Shown here one piece after another: positions 7,539 to 16,831 of a stretch of 52,086 nt of DNA. The notes below the pieces were generated by a model, which saw nothing but the letters and a program-made list of their open reading frames with translations, was not told the DNA's origin and did not search any database. Source of the DNA: Candidatus Alistipes merdigallinarum (GTDB lineage: Bacteria > Bacteroidota > Bacteroidia > Bacteroidales > Rikenellaceae); the NCBI GenBank assembly GCA_019119305.1, contig DWXH01000034.1, positions 1 to 52,086 of the forward strand, written 5' to 3'. A program made the position numbers and the translations under genes. The first letter of the stretch is position 1, and each line of letters begins with the position of its first letter.

Positions 7539-7964
7539 ATGAAAGGAGAGGTCATTACACATCGAGCAAAGGTTATTCATGTTGCGGATAATTATGTCGA
7601 CGTCGTTGTTCTGTCGGAGAGCGCATGTGCTTCATGTCATGCAAAGGGACAGTGCGGTGCCGCTGAGAGTCGGGAAAAACGAATGATCATAGAGACACCG
7701 GTGGCCTCATATTTTTCCGAAGGCGAAGAGGTTGAAGTATTCACCGAAAAGGTTATGGGAATTAAAGCGGTTTGGGTTGCCTACATTCTTCCTTTTCTGT
7801 TAGTGTTATTTTTGTTGCTCGTTCTGTTGCAGACAGGATGTGGAGAATTGATTTCCGGAATAAGCGCCTTGTCGGTTTTGGTCGTGTATTATATCATCCT
7901 GTACGCATTGCGTAGCCGACTATCCCGCGAATTTGTTTTTAATATCAGAAAAATAAATCAATAA
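7539..7964 (+). CDS. RseC-family membrane protein (SoxR-reducing/Rnf-associated)
   Basis: A 141-aa protein with a cytosolic N-terminal domain carrying a four-Cys cluster (CASCHAKGQCG, about residues 26-36), then two membrane helices (about 80-103 and 108-126). This is the RseC/MucC layout. RseC relatives accompany Rnf or Rsx electron-transfer complexes in many bacteria and are linked to SoxR reduction. In Bacteroidales the gene often stands directly before rnfB, as here (38-nt gap). A metal or Fe-S site on the Cys cluster is plausible. Its exact biochemical role is not established. Confidence 0.85.
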   Translation: MKGEVITHRAKVIHVADNYVDVVVLSESACASCHAKGQCGAAESREKRMIIETPVASYFSEGEEVEVFTEKVMGIKAVWVAYILPFLLVLFLLLVLLQTGCGELISGISALSVLVVYYIILYALRSRLSREFVFNIRKINQ

Positions 7965-8002
7965 ATACTTTAGATTAACGATATATTTCATTATAAATAA
8001 AT

Positions 8003-8845
8003 ATGATTGCTGTTTTAGCATTATGTATAATAGGGGCTGCGGCTGCAGTTTTGCTCTATGTGATAGCCCAAAAATTCCGTGTCGAAGAAGATCCGCGCAT
8101 CGATGAGGTGGAAAAAATGCTTCCGGGGGCAAATTGTGGCGGATGCGGTTTCCCGGGCTGTCGAGGTTTGGCTGACCAGCTTGTCAAGAGCGAAGATATC
8201 TCTTCACTCTATTGCTCGGCCGGAGGAAGTGACACAATGAAAAAGATTGCGGAATACTTGGGCAAAACCGCAGCCGAAAAAGAGCCGATGATCGCCGTTG
8301 TGCGGTGTAACGGTTCGTGCGACAAACGACCTCGCGTAAATGTATACAACGGAGCCCCCTCCTGCAAAGTTGAAGCAGCCCTTTATGGTGGCGATACAGG
8401 GTGTTCGTATGGCTGCTTGGGCAATGGAGACTGTGTGTCGGTTTGCAAATTCGGAGCCATCTCGATAAATCCCGAGACACGACTTCCGGAGGTAGACGAA
8501 GAAAAATGTACGGCCTGCGGAGCTTGTGTCGCTGCTTGCCCCAAAGGGATCATCGAATTAAGAAAAAAAGGAATCAAAGGACGTCGGATTTATGTCGGTT
8601 GCATAAATCAGGACAAGGGTGCGATTGCCCGAAAGGCTTGTTTGGCTGCTTGTATCGGTTGTGGCAAATGTGTGAAAACTTGTCCGTTCGAAGCGATTAC
8701 GCTTCAAAATAATTTGGCTTATATCGATGCAGAAAAGTGTCGCCTGTGCCGTAAATGTGTCGTGGAGTGCCCGACTGGAGGGATCAGAGAGGTTAACTTT
8801 CCTCCACGCAAACCCGCCGAGCCGACATTGCCATTAGGCGCATAA
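8003..8845 (+). CDS. rnfB: Rnf complex subunit B, Fe-S electron carrier
   Basis: RnfB passes electrons from ferredoxin into the Rnf complex, which couples ferredoxin:NAD+ oxidoreduction to Na+ or H+ transport. The 280-aa protein has an N-terminal membrane anchor (about 1-22). It is followed by the RnfB-type cluster motif CGGCGFPGC with a fourth Cys (about residues 48-73). Several ferredoxin-like sets come next: CTACGACVAAC, CIGCGKCVKTC and CRLCRKCVVEC. The C-terminus is a short Pro-rich tail. It is the first structural gene of the rnfBCDGEA run. Confidence 0.96.
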   Translation: MIAVLALCIIGAAAAVLLYVIAQKFRVEEDPRIDEVEKMLPGANCGGCGFPGCRGLADQLVKSEDISSLYCSAGGSDTMKKIAEYLGKTAAEKEPMIAVVRCNGSCDKRPRVNVYNGAPSCKVEAALYGGDTGCSYGCLGNGDCVSVCKFGAISINPETRLPEVDEEKCTACGACVAACPKGIIELRKKGIKGRRIYVGCINQDKGAIARKACLAACIGCGKCVKTCPFEAITLQNNLAYIDAEKCRLCRKCVVECPTGGIREVNFPPRKPAEPTLPLGA

Positions 8846-8892
8846 TTATATATGTAACCGATTGTAATTTAAGACTCGCGAAATCGATATTT

Positions 8893-10233
8893 ATGAAAAG
8901 TTTCAGAAAAGGTGGCATCCATCCGCCTGAATATAAGATCAGTAAAACGGAAGCAATTCAAGATATGCCGCTCCCCGAGAGCGTCGTTTTACCGCTTGGA
9001 CAACACATCGGAGCTCCGGCCACTCCTTGTGTTCAAAAAGGAGATCACGTTTTGGTCGGACAGGTTATCGGTACGGCAAATGGATTCGTCTCCTCATACA
9101 TACACTCTTCGGTTTCGGGTACCGTAACAGCGGTCGACAACCAGCCGGATGTCAGAGGGATTCGCTGCCCGTCGGTTACTATAAAGGTCGAAGGAGATCA
9201 ATGGCTCGAAACAATCGACCGAAGCGATACACTGGTAAAAAGTTGTTCTTTATCCCGCGAAGCGATTCTTAAAAAAATTACCGAAGCGGGTATCGTCGGT
9301 TTGGGCGGTGCAACTTTTCCGGCCCATGTGAAATTAACGATTCCTCAAGGAAAACACGCCGACGTGTTGATTATAAATGGCGTAGAGTGTGAGCCATTCC
9401 TCACGGCCGACCATCGGTTGATGTTGGAAAAGAGCGAAGAGATATTGATCGGGATCGACCTTTTATGTAAAGTTCTCGATGTAGACCATGCATTCATCGG
9501 TATCGAAGGCAACAAGCCGGATGCTATCGAACGTTTGAACGAATTGTCTTTGAGCTACCCTAATATCCAGGTCGTTCCGTTGCGTGTACGCTATCCTCAG
9601 GGAAGTGAAAAACAACTGATCGAGGCCATTTCGGGTCGGGAAGTTCCTTCAGGGAAATTGCCGTTGGATGTAGGTGTGGTTGTCCAGAATGTTGGAACTG
9701 CATTTGCCGTATATGAAGCCGTACAGAAAAACAAACCGTTGTTTGAACGAATCGTTACCGTCACCGGCCGTTCGTTGGCTCACCCCGCCAACCTTCGCGT
9801 TCGGTTAGGAGCTTCCGTGTCTTCATTAATAGACTATTGCGGTGGATTACCTGAAGATGTAGGTAAGGTGATATGCGGAGGTCCCATGATGGGACGGGCG
9901 ATTGCCAATATCGATGCTCCGGTCACAAAAGGAACTTCGGGTATCGTCATGATCCGGGAGAAAGGTGCCGTCAGGAAGCAGCCTCAGAATTGCATCAAAT
10001 GCGCCAAATGTGTGAACGTCTGCTGTATGGGACTTGAGCCCTATCTGATCAGCAAGCTGGCCCGTTTGGAACGTTTCGATGAGTTGGAAGCGCTTCATGT
10101 TACGGATTGTCTCGAGTGCGGGTCTTGCTCCTACACCTGCCCGGCAAATCTGCCGCTACTGGATTATATCCGGGTAGGTAAAGCTGAAGTATTGCGTCGT
10201 ATAAGAATGAATAAAACACAACAAAACAAATAA
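8893..10233 (+). CDS. rnfC: Rnf complex subunit C, NADH/flavin-binding
   Basis: This peripheral subunit exchanges electrons with NAD(H) through FMN. The 446-aa product has a Gly-rich nucleotide-binding segment (GLGGATFPAHVK, about residues 136-147) and the SLBB/soluble-ligand region. Two C-terminal ferredoxin-type Cys sets follow (CIKCAKCVNVC and CLECGSCSYTC). The C-terminal extension is short compared with proteobacterial RnfC. It lies 47 nt after rnfB and 17 nt before rnfD. Confidence 0.96.
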   Translation: MKSFRKGGIHPPEYKISKTEAIQDMPLPESVVLPLGQHIGAPATPCVQKGDHVLVGQVIGTANGFVSSYIHSSVSGTVTAVDNQPDVRGIRCPSVTIKVEGDQWLETIDRSDTLVKSCSLSREAILKKITEAGIVGLGGATFPAHVKLTIPQGKHADVLIINGVECEPFLTADHRLMLEKSEEILIGIDLLCKVLDVDHAFIGIEGNKPDAIERLNELSLSYPNIQVVPLRVRYPQGSEKQLIEAISGREVPSGKLPLDVGVVVQNVGTAFAVYEAVQKNKPLFERIVTVTGRSLAHPANLRVRLGASVSSLIDYCGGLPEDVGKVICGGPMMGRAIANIDAPVTKGTSGIVMIREKGAVRKQPQNCIKCAKCVNVCCMGLEPYLISKLARLERFDELEALHVTDCLECGSCSYTCPANLPLLDYIRVGKAEVLRRIRMNKTQQNK

Positions 10234-10250
10234 ATACGAATACCAAACCC

Positions 10251-11294
10251 ATGAAAAATGGAAAATTGATCGTTTCACCCTCTCCGCATATACACGGTCC
10301 GTTATCGACCAAACGGCTGATGAGCGACGTATTGATCGCCTTGGTTCCCGCCTTTATCGTATCGGTCATTGTCTACGGAGTCAACGCACTGATCGTAACC
10401 GCCGTTTCAGTGGCCGGGTGCGTTTTGTTCGAATCTTTGATCCAGAAATACCTGTTAAAGGGAGAATCGACGATCGGTAACCTTTCCGCCATCGTTACGG
10501 GCGTCTTGTTGGGATTCAATCTGCCGAGTACACTCCCCATTTGGATGATCCTGCTCGGAGCGTTAGTTGCCATCGGGGTGGGGAAGATGTCGTTCGGAGG
10601 GTTGGGATGCAACCCCTTCAATCCGGCTCTGGTCGGACGTGTTTTCCTGCTCATTTCGTTTCCGGTCCAGATGACAGGTTTCGTGACGCCACCTCAGGTC
10701 GATTCGCTCTCCGGGGCCTCGATGCCCGCCGAGATCAACGCCGATGCGGTTACCGATGCCGTAAGCGGTCCGACCCTGCTCGGATACGTAAAGGAGTCGC
10801 TCGCCAACGGATTGACAACAGAAGAGATAGCACACAAACTCTCATACAACGACATGTTGCTCGGATTCAAAGCGGGTTCGCTTGGTGAGATCGCGGCCAT
10901 GGCCCTGCTGCTCGGATTCCTCTACATGTTATGCCGTAGGGTCATTACGTGGCATATTCCGGTTGCTGTTCTGGGGTCGATGTTCCTATTCAGCGGAATC
11001 ACGTGGCTGATCGATCCGATGCACTACATGAACCCCGTCTTCCATTTGCTGACCGGAGGAGCCATTCTCGGTGCCGTGTTTATGGCAACGGACTATGTAA
11101 CCTCGCCGATGTCCCATAAAGGCATGCTGGTCTACGGTATAGGAATCGGGGTAATTACCATGTTGATTCGTTTGTGGGGTTCCTATCCCGAAGGTATGTC
11201 GTTTGCCATTCTGATCATGAACGCGGTGGTTCCGTTGATCAACAAATACATGAAACCGAAACGTTTCGGGGTATGCCCCGCAAAAACTCGCTGA
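10251..11294 (+). CDS. rnfD: Rnf complex subunit D, flavinylated membrane subunit
   Basis: A 347-aa multi-pass membrane protein (about nine or ten helices) that carries covalently bound FMN in the Rnf/Nqr family. The expected flavin-attachment motif S-G-A-T appears as SGPT at 172-175, so Thr175 is kept but the preceding Ala is Pro. Membrane segments and the conserved FGGLGCNPFNPALVGR loop (about 115-130) are intact. It ends 5 nt before the rnfG ATG, so the two are probably translationally linked. Confidence 0.95.
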   Translation: MKNGKLIVSPSPHIHGPLSTKRLMSDVLIALVPAFIVSVIVYGVNALIVTAVSVAGCVLFESLIQKYLLKGESTIGNLSAIVTGVLLGFNLPSTLPIWMILLGALVAIGVGKMSFGGLGCNPFNPALVGRVFLLISFPVQMTGFVTPPQVDSLSGASMPAEINADAVTDAVSGPTLLGYVKESLANGLTTEEIAHKLSYNDMLLGFKAGSLGEIAAMALLLGFLYMLCRRVITWHIPVAVLGSMFLFSGITWLIDPMHYMNPVFHLLTGGAILGAVFMATDYVTSPMSHKGMLVYGIGIGVITMLIRLWGSYPEGMSFAILIMNAVVPLINKYMKPKRFGVCPAKTR

Positions 11295-11299
11295 ACGTT

Positions 11300-11881
11300 A
11301 TGAAAAGTTCATTGAAAAATATGGTCGTCGTACTCTTTCTGGTGACGTTCGTAGCCTCGCTGTCCGTAACGATAGTGTACGATGTTACCAAAGAGCCGAT
11401 CGCCATAAGCAAGGAGAAAAAGATAAAAGATGCGATCGCTGCAGTAGTTCCGGAATTCGACAACAATCCGTCGGATACCAAAGTCGTCCAGAGCGACGGG
11501 AAAGATGAAATCGTTATCTATACCGCAAAGAAAGGGGACGAGGTGAGCGGTTATGCGATCGAAACCTATACGAAAAAGGGATTCGGAGGAAAAATCAGCC
11601 TGATGGTCGGTTTCCGGAGCGACGGAACGATCTATCGGGTAGAGACGCTTTCCCACAACGAAACGCCCGGACTCGGCAACAAAATAGAGCGAAGCAAATC
11701 CGACTTTTCAGTTCAATTCGAAGGAAAGAACCCCAAAGATTTCAAGTTGTCGGTAAAGAAAGATGGAGGCGATGTGGATGCCATTACAGCTTCGACCATT
11801 TCGTCGCGGGCCTTCTGCGATGCCATCGACCGGGCTTATGCAGTGTATAAAACGATTTCTAAAAACGACAGCCATGAATAG
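11300..11881 (+). CDS. rnfG: Rnf complex subunit G, covalent FMN-binding periplasmic subunit
   Basis: A 193-aa protein with one N-terminal membrane anchor (about 8-27) and an FMN-binding domain facing the periplasm. The covalent FMN site is the Thr of TASTISS (T166), where the ApbE-type transferase would attach FMN. The start is set at ATG 11300, just after the rnfD stop, because the resulting N-terminus (MKSSLKNMVVVLF) gives a normal anchor; upstream starts would overlap rnfD. The stop TAG at 11879-11881 overlaps the rnfE start by 8 nt. Confidence 0.95.
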   Translation: MKSSLKNMVVVLFLVTFVASLSVTIVYDVTKEPIAISKEKKIKDAIAAVVPEFDNNPSDTKVVQSDGKDEIVIYTAKKGDEVSGYAIETYTKKGFGGKISLMVGFRSDGTIYRVETLSHNETPGLGNKIERSKSDFSVQFEGKNPKDFKLSVKKDGGDVDAITASTISSRAFCDAIDRAYAVYKTISKNDSHE

Positions 11882-12470
11882 ACTCCGATTATTGACCAAG
11901 GGGATCATCAAGGAGAATCCGACATTCGTACTGATGCTCGGCATGTGCCCCACTTTAGGAACCACGACATCAGCCATGAACGGATTGGGGATGGGTGTGG
12001 CCACCCTGTTTGTACTGACCCTGTCGAACATGGCCATATCGTTGATCAAGAACCTGATCCCGGACAAGATCCGGATACCCTCGTTCATCGTCGTGATCGC
12101 CGCATTCGTAACGATCGTACAGCTCTGCATGGAGGCCTATACGCCCGGGCTGTACAATACGCTGGGCGTATTTATCCCGTTGATTGTAGTCAACTGCATT
12201 ATTCTGGGACGAGCAGAAGCCTTCGCCTCGAAAAACAACGTTCTCGACTCCGCTTTGGATGGACTGGGCATCGGGCTGGGATTTACGCTTTCGCTGACCG
12301 TTCTGGGTGCGGTCCGGGAACTGCTTGGCAACGGATCGATCTTCGGCATGAAACTCCCCTTTGTCGAGGGCGACGGAATCCTGCTGTTCGTTCTGGCTCC
12401 GGGCGCATTCATCGCTTTGGCCTACCTGATGGTTATTTTCAATAAGATAACGGCTAAAACAAAACAATAA
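11874..12470 (+). CDS. rnfE: Rnf complex subunit E
   Basis: A 198-aa integral membrane subunit (about six helices) of the RnfA/RnfE pair that forms the ion-conducting, Fe-binding core of the complex. The family signatures [16 protein letters not shown] and [15 protein letters not shown] are present; each carries a conserved Cys proposed to hold a membrane Fe-S centre. ATG 11874 overlaps the end of rnfG, and the stop TAA shares one base with the rnfA ATG (TAATG), which indicates tight translational coupling. Confidence 0.95.
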   Translation: MNRLRLLTKGIIKENPTFVLMLGMCPTLGTTTSAMNGLGMGVATLFVLTLSNMAISLIKNLIPDKIRIPSFIVVIAAFVTIVQLCMEAYTPGLYNTLGVFIPLIVVNCIILGRAEAFASKNNVLDSALDGLGIGLGFTLSLTVLGAVRELLGNGSIFGMKLPFVEGDGILLFVLAPGAFIALAYLMVIFNKITAKTKQ

Positions 12471-13042
12471 TGGAATACTTGATCATCGTCATAAGCGCCA
12501 TCTTCGTCAACAACGTCGTATTGTCGCAATTTTTGGGAATCTGTCCGTTTTTGGGGGTATCCAACAGGGTCAACACCTCGTTGGGCATGGGAGCGGCCGT
12601 AACGTTCGTCATGACCATTTCATCGATCGTCACCTATTTACTCCAGCGTTTCGTATTGGGCAGCATCGAATACATGCAGACCATCGTCTTCATCCTTGTA
12701 ATCGCCGCATTGGTCCAGATGGTCGAAATTATTCTGAAAAAGGTCAGTCCCTCGTTATATCAGGCGTTGGGAATATTCCTGCCGCTCATTACGACCAACT
12801 GTGCCGTACTGGGAATTGCCATTCTGGCTGTACAGAAAGAGTACAATCTCGGACAGTCGGTTGTCTTTTCAGCAGCCACCGCTATCGGATTCTCTTTAGC
12901 CCTCGTTCTGTTCGCCGGTCTGCGTGAACGTCTCGAACTGGAAAACATTCCCCGTGCGATGAAAGGTATGCCGATCGCCCTATTGACTGCCGGGATTCTC
13001 GCGATGGCTTTTATGGGCTTTTCAGGATTGGTACATCAATAA
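12470..13042 (+). CDS. rnfA: Rnf complex subunit A
   Basis: A 190-aa membrane protein with six predicted helices, homologous to RnfE and pairing with it. It has the conserved [11 protein letters not shown] (about residues 21-31) and TTNCAVLG (about 108-115) with the Cys residues thought to bind the intramembrane cluster. It is the last gene of the operon and is followed within 25 nt by a strong terminator. Confidence 0.95.
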   Translation: MEYLIIVISAIFVNNVVLSQFLGICPFLGVSNRVNTSLGMGAAVTFVMTISSIVTYLLQRFVLGSIEYMQTIVFILVIAALVQMVEIILKKVSPSLYQALGIFLPLITTNCAVLGIAILAVQKEYNLGQSVVFSAATAIGFSLALVLFAGLRERLELENIPRAMKGMPIALLTAGILAMAFMGFSGLVHQ

Positions 13043-13065
13043 GCTTTTCATTATCCGGTAAACAT

Positions 13066-13110
13066 TTGCGGAAACGGAAGGTGAAAACCTTCTGTTTCCG
13101 CAATTTTTTT
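13066..13110 (+). terminator. Intrinsic terminator of the rnf operon
   Basis: A long stem (GCGGAAACGGAAGGT with ACCTTCTGTTTCCGC, one mismatch, GAAA loop) is followed by seven T residues. Confidence 0.92.
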
Positions 13111-13122
13111 CTAAAAATCCGT

Positions 13123-13130
13123 TATCTTTG
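13123..13130 (+). promoter_or_regulatory. Promoter -7 box before the BamA-like gene
   Basis: TATCTTTG matches TAnnTTTG and lies 16 nt upstream of ATG 13146, implying a very short leader. It sits right after the rnf terminator. Confidence 0.6.
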
Positions 13131-13145
13131 ATAGGGATAAACAAA

Positions 13146-14936
13146 ATGTCGGCTCGCTTTTTTATCATATTTGCCTTATTGTGTATGTTGTCTGCAGGAG
13201 TATGTGGACATCCGGAAGCGAACACCATAACGGAAAAGGACTCAACCACCCATACCCCCCGCCGGAAACTGGCCCGACTTTTAAAACAAACTATCACTGT
13301 CCAACCCCGTGATAAAGCGGCCGAACGAATAGCCGCCCAACAAGACCGAGAATATTTCGAACGATATGCCGGCCGGACGATCAACAGTATTCGAATCGTC
13401 CGCAAAAATGTATTCGACTCAACCGCTACTGCCTGGGGTGAAAAGAAAGTGAATGCCCTGCATCGGATATCACAGGAACGTACCATCCGACGAGACATCT
13501 TCATACGCCCCGGTGACACTCTGAATCCTTTATTGATCCAAAACAACCGGCAGCTGATCCGTTCTCGAGACTATATTTCCGAAGCGGATGTTGAGGTCGT
13601 TCCTCTTGCGGAAGATTCTATGAAAGTAGACCTGGTATTTTACACACGGGACCGATGGTCGATCGGTGTCGACCTCCATGCGGAAAGCAATGCCGACACC
13701 TATTTCGAACTTTACGACGACAACCTGCTCGGATGGGGAAACAGCTTCAATATCAAAACCTATTTTAATTGGAAGACGTGGGCGTATGGAGGAAACCTGT
13801 TCGAATTTGCAACACCCAACTTGTGGGGTAGCTTTTTTGCAGGAAGAATTATCGCGGGAAAAGGATTTGATGAATCGGACTTCGGTGCGGAGATAAAAAA
13901 GGATTTTATCCGGCCGAAAGATTACATGGTCGGGGTATATGGATATTACCGTAGAGACCCCATCTACCTGTATCTCGAAGACAACGAGATTAATACGACA
14001 TATACAAAACTCGGCGTATGGGGAGGTAAGTCATTTTATCTCCCATCGATAGGGAGCAGCATTTTTGTTACCGGACATTACAACATACTCACTTATGACG
14101 ACCGTCCCTTCGTCGATACCGAGACCAATCCCTACTTTCATAATGAAAATTCGTTGCTTTTCAGTGTCGGCCTTTATCGAGAACAGTTTCGTACGTCATC
14201 GCTCATTTACGGATATGGTGTAGACGAGGATATCGCGTACGGGTATCGATTCACTTTGTGTGGTGGGCCAACGTGGGGAGAATTCAAAAATCGATGGTAT
14301 GCAGGCGGAACATTTCGTGCGGGTCATTTTACCTCTATCGGTTACTTGAGATGGGGATTGGGTCTGGGAAGTTACACGAATCCGGACGGACGGTTCTACC
14401 GCACGACGTTGATTTCGAATCTGAACTGGTTTTCCAATCTACTCGGGAACGGCCGCTATCAAACCCGGCAATTTATCGATCTGAACTTTACTCGTGGATG
14501 GAATCGGCTGAACGGATATCATGAATACATCGAATTCGACAACCACGCCGAATTACGGGGTTTGCGTGAAGACGTATATGGAACCAACAGACTGGTAATC
14601 AACAGCGAAACCGTATGTTTCACCCCCTGGAATTTTAAGGGATTCCGGTTCGCCTTGTATGGATTTGCCGATATGGGGCTATTGGGTTATGACGGCAACC
14701 TGTTCAACAACGGTTTCTATTCGACATTGGGCGTTGGCGTGCGTATCAAAAATGAACATCTGATTTTCCGGACCATCAACATCCGGTTAGGGATCGCTTT
14801 AGGGAAGAACGGTTGGCTCGGCATGCAATATTTCAATATTTCGACTGAAGACAAACGCCAACCGTTGCGGTTTATTCCCGAAAAAGCGACGATCATCGAT
14901 TACAACACCGATCGGGAGTATGGGGCATGGAATTGA
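13146..14936 (+). CDS. BamA/TamA-like outer membrane beta-barrel protein (596 aa)
   Basis: The product has a signal peptide (about 1-21), a basic linker, and one POTRA-like segment (about 80-165, containing INSIRIVRKNVFD and FIRPGDTLNP). A C-terminal Bac_surface_Ag/Omp85-type barrel of about 400 residues follows, with many alternating aromatic strands. A LRGLRED motif (about 473-479) occupies the place of the Omp85 (V/L)RG signature. Start ATG 13146 was chosen because an upstream TTG would overlap the promoter box. It is shorter than BamA (852 aa, also in this window) and has fewer POTRA domains, so it is an accessory Omp85 relative. The substrate is unknown. Confidence 0.8.
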   Translation: MSARFFIIFALLCMLSAGVCGHPEANTITEKDSTTHTPRRKLARLLKQTITVQPRDKAAERIAAQQDREYFERYAGRTINSIRIVRKNVFDSTATAWGEKKVNALHRISQERTIRRDIFIRPGDTLNPLLIQNNRQLIRSRDYISEADVEVVPLAEDSMKVDLVFYTRDRWSIGVDLHAESNADTYFELYDDNLLGWGNSFNIKTYFNWKTWAYGGNLFEFATPNLWGSFFAGRIIAGKGFDESDFGAEIKKDFIRPKDYMVGVYGYYRRDPIYLYLEDNEINTTYTKLGVWGGKSFYLPSIGSSIFVTGHYNILTYDDRPFVDTETNPYFHNENSLLFSVGLYREQFRTSSLIYGYGVDEDIAYGYRFTLCGGPTWGEFKNRWYAGGTFRAGHFTSIGYLRWGLGLGSYTNPDGRFYRTTLISNLNWFSNLLGNGRYQTRQFIDLNFTRGWNRLNGYHEYIEFDNHAELRGLREDVYGTNRLVINSETVCFTPWNFKGFRFALYGFADMGLLGYDGNLFNNGFYSTLGVGVRIKNEHLIFRTINIRLGIALGKNGWLGMQYFNISTEDKRQPLRFIPEKATIIDYNTDREYGAWN

Positions 14937-15057
14937 CACAAAACACCCAAGGCCCACACACAAAACGAAAATAGGAAATGTATTTCTAGTAAAACGGTAT
15001 CTTCTGAGTATTCGGATCCGGAGCGTACGTAGTAAAAAACTTTGTCGGACAGGTTAA

Positions 15058-15843
15058 TTACGGCAAGTCGATACGGTTCACGGAAATTTCATCCGATTCG
15101 ATGAAAGAACCTATCATATCTGTCACAAGGCGGGGTATCTCAGTTGTTTCCGAAAGAGAGAGCTTGACGAAGGATGTCAGAGCCATGACTGTTCCGTCTT
15201 CAGCGGGATCGTAGGTCACCATCACGCTGTACGGCGAACCGTATATGTAAAGAAAGATTACCGTATGGTCAACAGCTTCACATCGGAAAGCATCGTCAAC
15301 CTGCAACATTGCAGTGGCAGCCAAGGACTGCGTTCCGTTCCGACCATTTATCATGGAGGCAACCGAACGGATGGTCCTCTTGCGTATATAGTTGTGGATA
15401 AAGTCGGTCGTGTCGGCAGAGAAGGCGGTGCCGTCAATAAGGTAAATCTCTTGGGGTTTGGAACAATCGGTAGCGGTGATGGCAGCGATTTCGTCTCGTA
15501 TTTCCGACGCTCCGGTCATGAGAGTCAGATACTCTTCGCTGTGAGCAAGACAATTCATACGAACAATAAGCTCGAGCCCTTTTTTAGCGAGGAAGTTCTT
15601 TGTATCGACAGGTAGGATCATCGAGTCGTTGCATCGAGCTGAATCTATCTCGACATCATTAAGGGTAGCTGGATGGCTCTCTGTATTAAGGATTGTGCCG
15701 ACGTTAGTGTTTTTTGTCGTCGGTGTATTCGTCGAATCCGTATTGGAACGACAGCCCTTGTGGCCGCAAGATGCAAAGAGCATAAAGCTGCAAAAAAGGA
15801 CAAGGGACATAAATAAGAACATGGTGTGGAAATAGCGTCGCAT
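15058..15843 (-). CDS. Putative lipoprotein of unknown function (261 aa)
   Basis: The N-terminus has a hydrophobic stretch ending in the lipobox LFASC (C26), so the mature protein is probably lipid-anchored. A Thr/Ser/Asn-rich linker (about 33-60) leads to a soluble domain of about 180 residues with a helical first half and a strand-rich second half. I recognise no enzymatic motif. It converges on the BamA-like gene and is followed downstream by about 120 bp of apparently empty sequence. The upstream gap to zupT (15844-16024) shows no clear feature. Confidence 0.7.
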   Translation of the reverse strand: MRRYFHTMFLFMSLVLFCSFMLFASCGHKGCRSNTDSTNTPTTKNTNVGTILNTESHPATLNDVEIDSARCNDSMILPVDTKNFLAKKGLELIVRMNCLAHSEEYLTLMTGASEIRDEIAAITATDCSKPQEIYLIDGTAFSADTTDFIHNYIRKRTIRSVASMINGRNGTQSLAATAMLQVDDAFRCEAVDHTVIFLYIYGSPYSVMVTYDPAEDGTVMALTSFVKLSLSETTEIPRLVTDMIGSFIESDEISVNRIDLP

Positions 15844-16024
15844 GGTGGTCTAAACTATGAGTATTCTATATTGTGTCTGAGATCGAAAGGGATAGTGTAA
15901 AACCTAATACATAAAAACGCCCAAAAGTGCAAACAGGTCAAATAACCCCTACGTAGCAAAAACAATTTCACCAAAAATCTCTTCCTCTTTTCGTCCTCTC
16001 CTTTGTCGCCTCTTCGCCCCACTA

Positions 16025-16822
16025 CTAAGCCAGCAAAATCAGGCTGACGGCCATGACGGCCATTCCGAAAAGCAATCCGTATATCGAGATGTGGTGTTCG
16101 CCGTACTCTTCGGCTGCCGGGAGCAGTTCATCCAGTGATATAAATACCATGATTCCCGCCACAACGGCAAAAATACAGTTCATCATGAGTGGTGACATGA
16201 AAGGCAACAGAATGAAATATCCGGCCAACGCGCCCACCGGCTCGGCCAGTCCCGAGAGAAACGAGTACCAGAAGGCTTTTTTGCGGCTTTGGGTGGCAAA
16301 ATAGACCGGAACCGACACGGCAATACCTTCGGGAATATTGTGTATGGCAATCGCGACGGCAATGGCAATTCCGATCTCCGGAGAGTTCATCGAGGCCATA
16401 AACGTTGCCATTCCTTCCGGGAAATTATGTATTCCTACAACCAGTGCGGTAAGGATCCCCGTCCGCATTAATTTGCTGCGGTTTTTCCCCTCCCGATTCA
16501 TACTCTCGAGCGATTTCATCTCGTGGGGATTTTCGTACGAGGGGACCAACTTGTCGATCACGGCCGAGAGCAGCATGCCTCCAAAAAAAGCGAGCGCACA
16601 AACCGCCTTCCCGGTTCGCGGGCCCAATAATTCGTCGAGTCCGATTTGCGCTCCGTGTAAAATCTCCACGAACGAGACATAGATCATCACCCCTGCCGAC
16701 ACTCCCAATGCAAACGACAGGAACTTCTTGTTCGTGTGGTTTGCAAAAAAGGCGATTGCGCTGCCGATCCCCGTAGCGAGACCGGCGCACAACGTCAACA
16801 GAAATGCGATCCAGACCGACAT
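16025..16822 (-). CDS. zupT: ZIP-family zinc transporter ZupT
   Basis: A 265-aa inner-membrane protein with eight predicted helices that imports Zn2+ and other divalent metals. The metal-binding helices carry HNFPEGMA (about residues 132-139) and HNIPEGIA (about 161-168), the classic ZIP pair of the GufA/ZupT group. Length is as expected. It lies 9 nt after purE on the same strand and is probably transcribed with it. Confidence 0.95.
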   Translation of the reverse strand: MSVWIAFLLTLCAGLATGIGSAIAFFANHTNKKFLSFALGVSAGVMIYVSFVEILHGAQIGLDELLGPRTGKAVCALAFFGGMLLSAVIDKLVPSYENPHEMKSLESMNREGKNRSKLMRTGILTALVVGIHNFPEGMATFMASMNSPEIGIAIAVAIAIHNIPEGIAVSVPVYFATQSRKKAFWYSFLSGLAEPVGALAGYFILLPFMSPLMMNCIFAVVAGIMVFISLDELLPAAEEYGEHHISIYGLLFGMAVMAVSLILLA

Positions 16823-16831
16823 ATCGTGCTA

